A stretch of 64,000 bases of DNA from Oceanibium sediminis (GTDB lineage: Bacteria; Pseudomonadota; Alphaproteobacteria; Rhodobacterales; Rhodobacteraceae), in NCBI RefSeq assembly GCF_003265325.1, contig NZ_QGNX01000006.1:186001-250000 (forward strand), written 5' to 3'. The notes under the pieces are model-generated. The model was not told the origin of the DNA. It saw only the letters and a list, made by a program, of their open reading frames with translations, and made no database searches. Positions 1-9,223 of this stretch are shown in pieces. Numbering within the stretch: position 1 is the stretch's first letter; each line of letters opens with the position of its first letter. The translations under genes and the position numbers were made by a program.

Positions 1-1721
1 CGTTGCAGGTGAAGCGCGAACTCAGCTGGCTTTACGCCGGTGCCGGGGCGGTCGTCGCCTCCTGCGTCGGGGGCATGGACATGCGCGACGAGCGCCGCGC
101 GCTGGCGCGGGGCGCGCATATCGTCGTGGCCACGCCGGGGCGTCTGCGCGATCACATCATGCGCAATTCCATCGACCTTGGCGAAATCCGCGCCGTGGTG
201 CTGGACGAGGCGGACGAGATGCTGGACCTCGGGTTTCGCGAGGACCTGGAGTTCATCCTCGCCGCGCTGCCGGAATCGCGCCAGACGCTGATGTTCTCGG
301 CCACCGTGCCGAAGGCGATCGCGACGCTCGCCAAGACCTACCAGCGCGACGCCCTGCGGATCACGACCCGCAGCGACGACGGCCAGCACGCGGATATCTC
401 CTACCGCGCGCTTGGCGTGGCCGAGCGGGACGTGGAAAACGCCATCATCAACGTGCTGCGCTTCTACGAGGCGCCAAACGCTATCGTTTTCGCCAATACC
501 CGCGCCATGGTGAACCGGCTGACCACGCGCCTGTCGAACCGCGGCTTCTCGGTCGTGGCGCTGTCGGGCGAACTGTCCCAGGCCGAGCGCAGCCATGCGC
601 TTCAGGCGATGCGCGACGGGCGGGCGCGGGTCTGCGTGGCAACTGATGTGGCCGCACGGGGGATCGACCTGCCGAACCTCGACCTGGTGGTTCATGCAGA
701 GCTGCCGAGCAACCACGAAACGCTGCTGCACCGCTCCGGCCGGACCGGGCGCGCCGGGCGCAAGGGGGTCAGCGTGCTTATCGCGCCGCCGAAGTCGCGG
801 CGCAAGGCAGAGCGAATCCTGTCCCAGGGCCGCCTCAGCGCGGAATGGGGCGACGCACCCTCCGCCGACGCGGTGCGGGCCGAGGACATGGCCCGCCTGC
901 TGAACGATCCGGCATGGCAGACCCCGGTCGAGGGCGCGGACGCGGAACTGGCCAGCGAGCTGGCCACCCGTTTCTCGGCCGACCAGTTGGCCGCGGCCTA
1001 TGTTCGCCTGCGCGGCGAGCAGCATTCCGCCCCCGAGGAACTGTCGGACCCCGACGCGCCCCCGGCCCCGCGCGAGGCCTTCGGCCCCAGCCAGTGGTTC
1101 GCCGTGTCCGGCGGCCGCCAGCAGAACGCCGAGCCGCGGCGCATCCTGCCGATGCTGTGCAAGGCCGGTGGCCTCAACCGCGAAGACGTGGGCGCGATCC
1201 GCGTCCAGGCCTCCGAAAGCTTCGTGCAGATCCGCGAAAGCGCGGTGGCCGGGTTCCTGTCCACGCTCGGCCCTGCCATGACGCTGGAAGGCGACACCAC
1301 CGTGCGCCCCGCCGACGCGCCCCCGCCCGCCGGTGGCCCGCGTGGAAATGGCCCGCGCAAGCCCGCACCCAAGCCGCATCGCGGTTCCGAGGCGCGCTCA
1401 GGCAAACCTGCTCCGAAAGGGGATGCGCCCGAACGCGCCGCGCCCGCGGCGAAGAAGGCCAATGCCGCGGCGCCAATCGACTGGAACGACGCCCCCGCAC
1501 CGCGTCAGCGCAAGCCCAAGCCCGGCGCCAAGGGCCGTCCGGCGAAACCGGATGCGCCCGCAAAGCGCGCCTATGAGCCGAGCGGCGCTGAGCCGGGCGT
1601 CGCGCCGCTCAAGCCCAAGGGGCCGCCGCCGCCGAAAGGCAAGTCCAACAGCAAGAAGAACAAGGCCCGCATCTCTGCCGCGAAGGCAGCGAAGAAAGCC
1701 CCGAAAAGCCGCAGGGACTGA
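1..1721 (+). CDS. DEAD-box ATP-dependent RNA helicase, 5' end missing
   Basis: The gene runs in from before the window: the visible frame is open from the first bases and starts inside motif Ia, so the Q motif and Walker A are missing. The visible 572 residues hold ATPGR (Ib), DEAD (about 68-71), SAT (about 99-101), ATDVAARGID (V) and HRSGRTGR (VI), the full helicase C-terminal half. Residues of about 365-430 resemble a DbpA-type RNA-binding domain, which in this family targets structured RNA such as rRNA. A tail of about 130 residues rich in Lys, Pro and Ala follows, typical of DeaD/CsdA-like proteins. Likely role: RNA remodelling in ribosome assembly or cold adaptation. Helicase identity is certain; the subfamily is inferred. 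Confidence 0.93.
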   Translation, partial: LQVKRELSWLYAGAGAVVASCVGGMDMRDERRALARGAHIVVATPGRLRDHIMRNSIDLGEIRAVVLDEADEMLDLGFREDLEFILAALPESRQTLMFSATVPKAIATLAKTYQRDALRITTRSDDGQHADISYRALGVAERDVENAIINVLRFYEAPNAIVFANTRAMVNRLTTRLSNRGFSVVALSGELSQAERSHALQAMRDGRARVCVATDVAARGIDLPNLDLVVHAELPSNHETLLHRSGRTGRAGRKGVSVLIAPPKSRRKAERILSQGRLSAEWGDAPSADAVRAEDMARLLNDPAWQTPVEGADAELASELATRFSADQLAAAYVRLRGEQHSAPEELSDPDAPPAPREAFGPSQWFAVSGGRQQNAEPRRILPMLCKAGGLNREDVGAIRVQASESFVQIRESAVAGFLSTLGPAMTLEGDTTVRPADAPPPAGGPRGNGPRKPAPKPHRGSEARSGKPAPKGDAPERAAPAAKKANAAAPIDWNDAPAPRQRKPKPGAKGRPAKPDAPAKRAYEPSGAEPGVAPLKPKGPPPPKGKSNSKKNKARISAAKAAKKAPKSRRD

Positions 1722-1733
1722 GCGGCCCGCGCC

Positions 1734-2486
1734 TCAGCAGGTGTAGTTCAGTCCCAGGCGGCCACCATCGACGTAGATCGTCTCTCCGGTGATGTAGCTG
1801 GCCTTCTTCGAGGCGAGGAAGGCCACGACATCGCCCACCTCGCGCGCGGTGCCGGGGCGTTTCAGCGGCGTGCGCGACATCGCGCGCTCCATCGCCGCCG
1901 GGTCGGCGTTCACGCCGGCCATCATCTCGGTATCGATGGAGCCGGGGCCGACCGCGTTCACGCGGATGTTGTGCGGCGCAAGCGCCAGCGAGGCGGCCTT
2001 GGTCAGCTGCATCACCCCCCCTTTCGAGGCGCAATAGGCCGGGATCGACGGGATCGCGACCTGTGCGTTGATCGAGGACATGTTGACGATTGCCCCCTCG
2101 ATCCCCGCCGCGATCATCGCCTTTGCCGCAAGTTGCGTCGCCAGGAACGTGCCGGTCAGGTTGATGTCGATGACGCGCTGAAAATCCTCCAGCGAGTATT
2201 CCAGGAAGTCGCCGGGCTGCGCGATGCCCGCGTTGTTGACCAGGGCGGTCGGCGCGCCGTGCTCTTTCGCGATGGTGTCGAACAGCGCGCGCACCGCGGC
2301 GCTGCCGCCCATGTCACAGACCATGGCGCTGGCATCCGCGCCCAGCGCCGCGGCGGCGGCGTTCACACCGTCCTCCTTGATATCGACCAGCACCACCCGA
2401 TGCCCGTCTTCGATCAGCGCCTCGGCAGAGGCATAGCCGATGCCTTGCGCACCGCCGGTTACGATCGCGAGGGGCTTCTTTGTCAT
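1734..2486 (-). CDS. SDR family NAD(P)-dependent oxidoreductase
   Basis: Classical short-chain dehydrogenase of 250 residues. It shows the cofactor motif TGGAQGIG near the N-terminus, NNAG, the catalytic Ser in NMSS and YCASK (YxxxK), and the usual C-terminal YVDGG. An Asp-containing LVDI after beta-2 suggests NAD preference. The start at MTKKPL is chosen over an upstream in-frame Met because AGGAGG sits just before it. It is convergent with the helicase gene, with 12 bases between them. The substrate cannot be read from sequence; related proteins oxidise sugars or small alcohols. Confidence 0.88.
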   Translation of the reverse strand: MTKKPLAIVTGGAQGIGYASAEALIEDGHRVVLVDIKEDGVNAAAAALGADASAMVCDMGGSAAVRALFDTIAKEHGAPTALVNNAGIAQPGDFLEYSLEDFQRVIDINLTGTFLATQLAAKAMIAAGIEGAIVNMSSINAQVAIPSIPAYCASKGGVMQLTKAASLALAPHNIRVNAVGPGSIDTEMMAGVNADPAAMERAMSRTPLKRPGTAREVGDVVAFLASKKASYITGETIYVDGGRLGLNYTC

Positions 2487-2593
2487 GGTATCCTCCTGGT
2501 ATCCTTGCCATCGGGCCGACGATTGGCGCGACCCGTACCCTGCCCGCATACCGCAGGTTGGGGGGACTCGGCCAGTGCGGATACCGGGTGGCT

Positions 2594-3706
2594 TCAGCGC
2601 GGCAGCGCCTCGGCAAGCGGGGCAAGCTCGGCCGCCGACAGCACCGGGCGGGCCGTGCCGCCATAGGCGGCGAAATCGCGCTCCAACGCGGGGAACAGCG
2701 CGAAGATCTCGTCCCGGACCGCGTCTTCCAGGTGGCTCATCCCGGCCACACCGGGGTGAAAGCTTTCCGAGGGCAGGCCGTCGCCGGTCACGATCTCATG
2801 CCGCTCGAACATCAGATGGATGTAGTCGACCCCCGGCGCGGTGGCGTCCTGCAGGATCGTGCGCTCGTTGACCAGGTCCCGCGCGGCGGCCAGGCATTCG
2901 CCCTTGCCATAGAGCGTCTCGGCGCGCCAGCCGCTCAGCAGCACCCGGTGATGGGGGGAGACGCGCGTCTCGACGCCCGGCACCCCCTGCCCCAGCGCAC
3001 CGGCGGCGATCCTTACCGGGGCCAGCTCGGGATACAGGGCAAGGTCGCGGGGCGACAGGCGGCGCATCCCCACCCAGGTCAGCGGCTGCGCGCCGCGATC
3101 CCGGGTCATCACCAGGTCCCCGGCGGCCAGTGTTTCGGCGGGTTTCGGCCCATCCGGCGTGTCGATCATCGTGCCGCGCGTGAAACACAGCACGCCGTAG
3201 ATCGCCTGCGCCCCGGCGATATCCTCCGCCCCCAGGTCCGAGGCGTAGATGATGCTGTGCATGATCTGGGTCGGGTCGTCATCATGGTCGAGGCCGATGG
3301 CATGGCCGATCTCATGCAGTGCGACCGAGTAGAAACTGAACGAGGCGCCGCCGTCGGGCACCCAGAACTCGGAACTGTCCATGTAGATGCTGGCGGAATC
3401 GATCTGGCCGTATCCCGGAAGCTGGAAGTAGCTGATGTTCGCCAGGCCAATGGTATTGCCTTGCAGGAACTGCATCGTGACGTCGATATCGACCAGAGCC
3501 GGGTTGTTCGTCTCGACGAAGTTGATGCCCGCGACATCCTCCCACGCCTGGAAGGCATCGCGCAGGGCGTCCTCGAAATCGGAGAGGGAGTACAGGTTCG
3601 GATCATATTGCAGCCCCGAGGACAGGTCGGCGGACCAGTACACCTTGCCCCCGGTTTCCCCCAATGTCGGGTCGCCCCACTTATAGCCTGAAAGTTCGTA
3701 GGGCAT
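2594..3706 (-). CDS. Matrixin-type metallopeptidase fused to a Hint domain
   Basis: A 370-residue two-domain protein. Residues about 1-170 are a matrixin/M10-like zinc protease with HEIGHAIGLDH (about 131-141, HExxHxxGxxH) and a downstream Met-turn (IMHS). From Cys174 (CFTRGT) begins a Hint domain like those common in Rhodobacteraceae secreted proteins, with the VSPHHRVLL element of Hint folds. There is no N-terminal signal peptide and no RTX repeat, so export, if any, would need a C-terminal or other signal. The start at MPYELS follows GGAGG; an ATG eight codons upstream lacks a ribosome site. Self-processing at the Hint Cys is inferred, not shown. Divergent from adenine deaminase. Confidence 0.85.
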   Translation of the reverse strand: MPYELSGYKWGDPTLGETGGKVYWSADLSSGLQYDPNLYSLSDFEDALRDAFQAWEDVAGINFVETNNPALVDIDVTMQFLQGNTIGLANISYFQLPGYGQIDSASIYMDSSEFWVPDGGASFSFYSVALHEIGHAIGLDHDDDPTQIMHSIIYASDLGAEDIAGAQAIYGVLCFTRGTMIDTPDGPKPAETLAAGDLVMTRDRGAQPLTWVGMRRLSPRDLALYPELAPVRIAAGALGQGVPGVETRVSPHHRVLLSGWRAETLYGKGECLAAARDLVNERTILQDATAPGVDYIHLMFERHEIVTGDGLPSESFHPGVAGMSHLEDAVRDEIFALFPALERDFAAYGGTARPVLSAAELAPLAEALPR

Positions 3707-3939
3707 GATGCCTCCGCTACTTTGGTCCATGAGCGTCGGGCAAGACTATCAAGACATCGCGTTTTGGGAATACTATTTCTCGGCGCTGCCACGCGGCATC
3801 GTTTCATGGCAACATCATGCCGGGTCAGGCGATGCTTTGCGCGCCACCTGCCCTGGCGGTGGTCCGCGCATTTGGGGACTGGACGGCGGCGGCGCGCTGC
3901 GGTCTGTTGCGGCGAAACACGTCGGGCAGGAGGGATGTC

Positions 3940-5634
3940 ATGGATCAACTGGAAAAGCGGATCGCACAGGGACGCGGTGACATAGGGGCGGATATCGTCC
4001 TTCGCGGCGGACGGGTGCTTGACGTTGTGACCGGTGCGCTGATCGACGGCGACGTGGCGATCTGCGGCGACACCATCGTCGGGATCGCGGAGCGCTATGA
4101 CGGCGCGCGGGTGATCGACGTATCGGGCAAGATCCTGGTCCCCGGCTTCATCGACACCCACCTGCACATCGAAAGCTCGCTCGTCACCCCGTTCGAGTTC
4201 GACCGCTGCGTCGCCCCGCGCGGCGTGACCACGGCGATTTGCGACCCGCATGAGATCGCCAACGTGATCGGGCTTGAAGGCATCCGCTATTTCCAGGCGG
4301 CCAGCGAGCGCACGGTGATGGATATCCGCGTGCAGCTGTCTTCCTGCGTGCCCTCGACGGAGATGGAGACGGCGGGCGCGCGGATCGATGCCGAGGACCT
4401 GGGCGAGGTCATGGGCCATTCCAGCGGCATCGGGCTGGCGGAGTTCATGAACTACCCCGGCGTCATCCACCGCGATCCCGGCGCAATGGCCAAGCTGCGC
4501 CTGTTCGACGGGGCCCATATCGACGGCCACTGCCCGCAGCTTTCCGGGCGCGACCTGAACGCCTACATCAGCGCCGGCATCCGCACCGAGCATGAGGCGA
4601 CCACCGCCGAGGAGGCGCGCGAGAAGCTGCAAAAGGGGATGCGGGTGCTGATCCGCGAGGGCTCCGTCTCAAAGGACCTCGACGCGCTGCAGCCGCTGCT
4701 GAACGAGCTGACCTCGGCCTACATGTGCCTGTGCACCGATGACCGGAACCCGCTGGACATCGGCGAGCATGGGCACCTCGACTACATGATCCGCCGCCTG
4801 ATCACGCTCGGCACGCCGCCCATCGCCGCCTACCGCGCCGCCAGCCTGTCCGCGGCCGAGGCCTTCGGGCTGAAGGATCGCGGCCAGATCGCGCCGGGCA
4901 AGCGGGCGGACATCGTGGCGATCGACAGTCTTGAGGGCTGCCACGCATCGCTGGTGCTTTGCGCCGGGGTCGTGGTGGACGACGCGGCCTTCGCCGCACG
5001 CGAGACGCTGCCGCCGGTGGGGCGCGCCACGGTGAAGGCCCCGGCCCTCAGCGCGCGGGACTTCCGCGACACCGGCAACCGGGCGGAAACCGACGTAATC
5101 GGCATCATCGAGGGCAAGATCATCACCGCCCACCTGCATGAGGACATCGCCATCGAGGACGGCGACAAGCGCCCCGATCCGGCCCGAGACCTGGCGCGGA
5201 TCACGGTGGTGGAGCGGCACGGGCAGAACGGCAACATCGCGAACGGCTTCGTGCGCGGCTTCGGGCTGCAACGCGGGGCCATCGCCTCGACCGTGTGCCA
5301 CGATCATCACAACATCGTCGCCGTCGGCGCGGATTACGAGGACATGGTGCTGGCCGCGAACCGGCTCAGCGCGCTGGAAGGCGGGTTCGTGGTGGCCGAG
5401 GGCGGCAAGATCCTGGCTGAGCTTGCCCTGCCCGTCGCCGGCCTGATGAGCCTCGAGCCCTTCGAGGCGGTGCGCGCCGCGCTCGAGGATCTGCGCGCCG
5501 CCGCCCGCTCGCTTGGCGTGGTGCTGGAGGAACCCTTCCTTCAGCTCGCCTTCCTCGCCCTGCCGGTGATCCCCGCGCTGAAGATCACCGACCGGGGCCT
5601 GGTGGACGTCAACCGCTTCGAGATCATCGCCTAA
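3940..5634 (+). CDS. ade: Adenine deaminase
   Basis: Amidohydrolase-superfamily adenine deaminase (adenine to hypoxanthine and ammonia; purine salvage, cytosolic). The 564-residue length is typical. Visible motifs are [13 protein letters not shown] (metal-binding HxH), [15 protein letters not shown] and CTDDR, in the order seen in AdeC proteins, followed by the family's C-terminal domain. The start at MDQLEK is supported by AGGAGGG just upstream; a longer in-frame ORF reaching 3817 has no ribosome site. It stands alone, with a hairpin after its end. Identification is strong from motif pattern and length. Confidence 0.93.
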   Translation: MDQLEKRIAQGRGDIGADIVLRGGRVLDVVTGALIDGDVAICGDTIVGIAERYDGARVIDVSGKILVPGFIDTHLHIESSLVTPFEFDRCVAPRGVTTAICDPHEIANVIGLEGIRYFQAASERTVMDIRVQLSSCVPSTEMETAGARIDAEDLGEVMGHSSGIGLAEFMNYPGVIHRDPGAMAKLRLFDGAHIDGHCPQLSGRDLNAYISAGIRTEHEATTAEEAREKLQKGMRVLIREGSVSKDLDALQPLLNELTSAYMCLCTDDRNPLDIGEHGHLDYMIRRLITLGTPPIAAYRAASLSAAEAFGLKDRGQIAPGKRADIVAIDSLEGCHASLVLCAGVVVDDAAFAARETLPPVGRATVKAPALSARDFRDTGNRAETDVIGIIEGKIITAHLHEDIAIEDGDKRPDPARDLARITVVERHGQNGNIANGFVRGFGLQRGAIASTVCHDHHNIVAVGADYEDMVLAANRLSALEGGFVVAEGGKILAELALPVAGLMSLEPFEAVRAALEDLRAAARSLGVVLEEPFLQLAFLALPVIPALKITDRGLVDVNRFEIIA

Positions 5635-5640
5635 GGCGCG

Positions 5641-5656
5641 CCCCCCCCCCGGGGGG
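5641..5656. repeat. C10-G6 homopolymer junction
   Basis: Just after the adenine deaminase stop lie ten C followed by six G. Such a tract is prone to slippage and to sequencing error, so its exact length should not be trusted. No coding consequence, since it is intergenic. Confidence 0.6.
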
Positions 5657-5718
5657 CTGCCTTACCCGACCAACGGTCCGGCGGACGCACCTTGCGCCGG
5701 ACCGGGCGCGGCGCCCGT

Positions 5719-5743
5719 AGGGTGGGTTTTTCCAACCCACCCT
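5719..5743. terminator. Perfect 10-bp hairpin between convergent genes
   Basis: The arms AGGGTGGGTT (5719-5728) and AACCCACCCT (5734-5743) pair perfectly around a 5-base loop. The hairpin lies between the converging ends of adenine deaminase and the aldo-keto reductase, so it probably ends transcription from both sides. There is no strong T-run beyond the loop-side Ts, so termination strength is uncertain. The sequence also resembles dispersed GGGTGGG...CCCACCC intergenic palindromes that I recall from other proteobacterial genomes. Confidence 0.55.
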
Positions 5744-5760
5744 GCCGCGCTGCTGGGGCG

Positions 5761-6792
5761 CTAAGCTTCCGACGAACGCGCCCAGAGGTTGATCGCCTCT
5801 TCGCTGGCCAGCGCGTCGATGGCGGCAAGCTCCTCGGCGGTGAAGTCCAGGTTGGCGACCGCCCCCGCGCATTCCACCACCTGCCCCGGTTTCGACGCCC
5901 CGATCAGGGCCGTGGTGATCTGCCCGCCCCTGAGGACCCATGCGATGGCCATCTGCGCAAGGGTCTGACCCCGGCTCTCGGCAATCTCGTTCAGGCCGCG
6001 AATGCTCTTGATCACATCCTCATGAACCATTTCGGGCCGCAGGGACTTTCCCTTCGTCAGGCGGCTGCCCTCCGGCACGCCGTTCAGGTATTTCGTCGTC
6101 AACATCCCCTGCGCCAGCGGCGTGAACGCGATGGACCCGATACCAAGGTCGCTGAGCGTGTCCTTCAGCCCATCCTTTTCCACCCAGCGGTTGAGCATGT
6201 TGTAGCTCGGCTGGTGGATCAGGCAGGGCGTGCCCAGCTCCTTCAGGATCGCCACCGCCTCCCGCGTGCGCTGGGAGTTGTAGGACGAGATGCCGGCATA
6301 AAGCGCACGGCCCGAGCGCACGATCTGGTCGAGCGCGCCCATCGTCTCCTCCAACGGGGTGTCGGGATCGAAGCGGTGCGAGTAGAAGATGTCGACGTAG
6401 TCCAGCCCCATGCGCTTCAGCGAGGCATCGCAGGACGCGATCAGGTACTTCCGGCTGCCATATTCGCCGTAGGGGCCTGGATGCATCCTGTAGCCGGCTT
6501 TCGAGGAGATGATCAGCTCATCGCGATAGCCGGCGAAATCGGTCTTCAGGATCTGGCCGAACGCCTCCTCCGCGCTGCCCGGCGGCGGGCCGTAGTTGTT
6601 GGCCAGGTCGAAATGGGTGATCCCCGCGTCGAAGGCCGCCTGGCAGATCGCGCGCTTCGTCTCATGCGTGGCGTCCTCTCCGAAATTGTGCCACAGGCCC
6701 AGCGAAACCGCCGGCAGAAGAAGCCCCGATGCCCCACAGCGGCGATAGGCCATGGTGTCGTATCGGGTGGGTGAGGGCATATAGCGAGTCAT
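5761..6792 (-). CDS. Aldo/keto reductase, YghZ (glyceraldehyde 3-phosphate reductase) type
   Basis: A 343-residue NADPH-dependent aldo-keto reductase. The catalytic tetrad is visible: Asp and Tyr in HFDLANNYG, Lys in SSKAGY and His in YSHRFD. The GPPPGSAEEAFG and MHPGPYGEYGSRKY stretches are characteristic of the YghZ/L-glyceraldehyde-3-phosphate reductase branch, whose members also detoxify methylglyoxal. The start MTRYMPSP is preceded by AAAGGAC. It is transcribed alone, convergent with adenine deaminase and divergent from the glycan operon. The physiological substrate is inferred from family only. Confidence 0.9.
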   Translation of the reverse strand: MTRYMPSPTRYDTMAYRRCGASGLLLPAVSLGLWHNFGEDATHETKRAICQAAFDAGITHFDLANNYGPPPGSAEEAFGQILKTDFAGYRDELIISSKAGYRMHPGPYGEYGSRKYLIASCDASLKRMGLDYVDIFYSHRFDPDTPLEETMGALDQIVRSGRALYAGISSYNSQRTREAVAILKELGTPCLIHQPSYNMLNRWVEKDGLKDTLSDLGIGSIAFTPLAQGMLTTKYLNGVPEGSRLTKGKSLRPEMVHEDVIKSIRGLNEIAESRGQTLAQMAIAWVLRGGQITTALIGASKPGQVVECAGAVANLDFTAEELAAIDALASEEAINLWARSSEA

Positions 6793-7028
6793 TGAAAGTC
6801 CTTTCGCGGGGCGTGCCCGGACCACGTCCAGGTCGATATGACCACAACTCTAGTGCGATGAGGGGCAGCGCCGCAACGCTGGACCGGCCGCAACTTCAGT
6901 CGGTCAGGGCCGCCGTGACCGGAACCTCGGTTCGGTGGCGCGAAGGTCGCAGTATCGGGCCCTTGGCGGCCGCACGTCTTGCGCAGGATCGCCGCCGCTG
7001 CCTAGAGTGTGCCAACCGCGCAAGGACA

Positions 7029-8090
7029 ATGAGCAGGCCAATGACATCCCCCACCCCACGCCCTCCGGCGTCTGTCCTGATCACGGGCGGCACCGGCTCT
7101 TTCGGCAAGACCATGCTGCGCGAGCTTCTGGACAACGGCGTGCCCGAGATCCGCATCCTCAGCCGGGACGAGGAAAAGCAGGACGCGCTGCGCAACGCGT
7201 TGCGCGACAACCGCGTGCGCTACTACATCGGCGACGTGCGCGACCGCGCCTCGGTCGACCGGGCGATGCGTGGCATCGACTGCGTGTTCCACGCCGCCGC
7301 GCTGAAACAGGTGCCGTCCTGCGAGTTCTTCCCGATCGAGGCAGTGCGCACCAACATCCTCGGCTCGGAAAACGTGATCCGCTCAGCCGTGGCCAGTGGC
7401 GTGCGCAGCCTCGTGTGCCTGTCCACCGACAAGGCGGTGTTCCCGGTCAACGCCATGGGCATGTCCAAGGCGATGATGGAAAAGCTCGCCCAGTCCATCG
7501 CGCGCGACATCGGCCCCGGCGCGGACACGACCATCAGCCTGGTGCGGTATGGCAACGTGATGTACTCACGCGGGTCCGCCATTCCGCTGTTCGTGCGCCA
7601 GATCAAGGACGGCACGCCGATTACCGTGACCGAGCCGACGATGACCCGTTTCCTGATGCCGCTGCGTGACAGCGTGGCGCTGGTGAAGCACGCTTTCGAA
7701 CACGCCAACCAGGGCGACTTGTTCGTGAAGAAGGCCCCTGCCTCGACCATCCTCGATCTGGTGGAGGCCCTGAAGCAGCTGTTCGAGGTACCCGACCACC
7801 CGGTGGAGATCATCGGCTGGCGTCACGCCGAAAAACTCTACGAAACGCTGGCCAGCGCCCAGGAACTGGCCAAGTCCGAGGATATGGACGCCTATTTCCG
7901 CATCCTGATGGATGAGCGGGACCTGAACTACAAAGCCTATTTCTCGGAAGGGGAAACAGAAACCGCGCAGCGGGAGGATTACCATTCGCACAACACCGAG
8001 CGGCTGGACATCGAGGGGATCAAGAGCCTGTTGATGACGCTTCCCGAACTGGCGGCCGAGGTGGCTGAGTGGCAGGGGCGTGCACGGTGA
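7029..8090 (+). CDS. capE: CapE/FnlA-like UDP-GlcNAc 4,6-dehydratase/5-epimerase
   Basis: Extended SDR of 353 residues, first gene of the glycan operon. It has TGGTGSFGK at the N-terminus, AALKQVPSCEFFP, CLSTDKA, and MGMSK, where Met replaces the usual catalytic Tyr of YxxxK, as in the inverting CapE/FnlA/WbjB and unlike PseB or PglF. These enzymes convert UDP-GlcNAc to a 4-keto-6-deoxy-L-sugar, the first step to UDP-N-acetyl-L-fucosamine. The start is uncertain between ATGs at 7029 and 7041; neither has a well-spaced ribosome site. The stop overlaps the next start as GTGA. Family identity is strong; the exact product is inferred from the following two genes. Confidence 0.87.
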   Translation: MSRPMTSPTPRPPASVLITGGTGSFGKTMLRELLDNGVPEIRILSRDEEKQDALRNALRDNRVRYYIGDVRDRASVDRAMRGIDCVFHAAALKQVPSCEFFPIEAVRTNILGSENVIRSAVASGVRSLVCLSTDKAVFPVNAMGMSKAMMEKLAQSIARDIGPGADTTISLVRYGNVMYSRGSAIPLFVRQIKDGTPITVTEPTMTRFLMPLRDSVALVKHAFEHANQGDLFVKKAPASTILDLVEALKQLFEVPDHPVEIIGWRHAEKLYETLASAQELAKSEDMDAYFRILMDERDLNYKAYFSEGETETAQREDYHSHNTERLDIEGIKSLLMTLPELAAEVAEWQGRAR

Positions 8091-9223
8091 AGATCGTGAT
8101 CACCGGCGCGGGCGGCCTGCTCGGGTGGCACGCCGCCGTGCGGCTGCACGCCCAGAATTGCGCCGCACGCTTTCGGGGTGAGGATGCACCCCACGAAGTG
8201 GTTGCCCTGGACCGATCCGGATTTTCCGATCCCACGAGCCTGGCCAATGCGGTCCGCGGGGCGGACGTCATCCTGCACTTCGCCGGGGTCAACCGCGCCC
8301 CCGATGCAGAGATGGCGGATGCAAACCCCGCTATCGCCCGCACTCTCGTGGACGCGTGCCACGCTACCGGCGCAACGCCCCACATCGTCTATGCCAATTC
8401 CACGCATGCCGGTTCAGACACCGTCTACGGCCGCTCCAAATCCGGGGCGGCGGCGGTCTTTTCCAGCTTTACCGACACGTTCACCGACCTGATCCTGCCG
8501 CATATTTTCGGAGAATGTGCACGGCCCGACTACAACAATGTCACAGCGACCTTCATTGACCGTATCATCCGGGGCGAGAAGCCCGAGGTGAACCCGGATG
8601 GGCGCGTCAGCCTTCTCCATGCGGGACGCGCGGCGCAGCTAGCGATCGACGCTGGTCTTGCCGGGGTGGCGGGGCAGTCCCAGCCTGAGGGACGCGACAC
8701 TACCGTGGGTGAACTGCTGGCCATGCTCAAGGGCTTCCATGCGGACTACAGCGCCAACATCTTTCCCGCGCTGGACGATCCGTTCCACGTCGCCCTGTTC
8801 AACAGCTACCGCACAGCACTTTATCCCGGCGGCTTCCCACGCCCGCTGAAACTGAACACCGACCCGCGCGGAACGTTGTTCGAGGCGGTGAAGGGGGGCT
8901 CCGGCGGGCAGACGTTCCTCAGCTGGACCGAAACCGGCGTCACGCGTGGCGATCACTTCCACCTGAACAAGGTGGAGCGCTTTCTCGTGCTAGAGGGGCA
9001 GGCGACGCTCCGCATCCGCCGCGCGCTTTTCCCCGATGTCTGGACCTACGAGGTCAGCGGCGCGGCCCCTGCCCCGGTGGATATGCCGACGCTGCACACG
9101 CACAGCATCGAAAACACAGGCTCCACGCCCCTTCTGACCCTGTTCTGGACGCATGAGGTCTTTGACCCAGCCGCCCCGGACACCTATGCAGATCCCGTTC
9201 TTCAGAAAGGCCGCCCATGCTGA
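8087..9223 (+). CDS. capF: CapF/WbjC-like bifunctional SDR-cupin sugar reductase
   Basis: A GTG-initiated protein of 378 residues overlapping the previous gene by four bases. The N-terminal part is an extended SDR (GAGGLLGWH; VYGRSKSGAA with YxxxK). The C-terminal about 110 residues are a cupin, with HFHLNK and HTHSIEN supplying metal-binding His. This SDR plus cupin architecture is that of CapF/WbjC/FnlB, in which the cupin epimerises C3 and the SDR reduces C4 to give UDP-N-acetyl-L-talosamine type sugars. It sits between CapE- and CapG-like genes as in L-FucNAc loci of Staphylococcus and Pseudomonas. Confidence 0.9.
   Translation: MKIVITGAGGLLGWHAAVRLHAQNCAARFRGEDAPHEVVALDRSGFSDPTSLANAVRGADVILHFAGVNRAPDAEMADANPAIARTLVDACHATGATPHIVYANSTHAGSDTVYGRSKSGAAAVFSSFTDTFTDLILPHIFGECARPDYNNVTATFIDRIIRGEKPEVNPDGRVSLLHAGRAAQLAIDAGLAGVAGQSQPEGRDTTVGELLAMLKGFHADYSANIFPALDDPFHVALFNSYRTALYPGGFPRPLKLNTDPRGTLFEAVKGGSGGQTFLSWTETGVTRGDHFHLNKVERFLVLEGQATLRIRRALFPDVWTYEVSGAAPAPVDMPTLHTHSIENTGSTPLLTLFWTHEVFDPAAPDTYADPVLQKGRPC

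Noticed and set aside
6921-6945. GGAAC upstream of the glycan operon as an EcfG promoter
   Set aside because: Sixteen or seventeen bases downstream there is no CGTT (GAAG/AAGG instead), and the distance to the start is about 85 bases.
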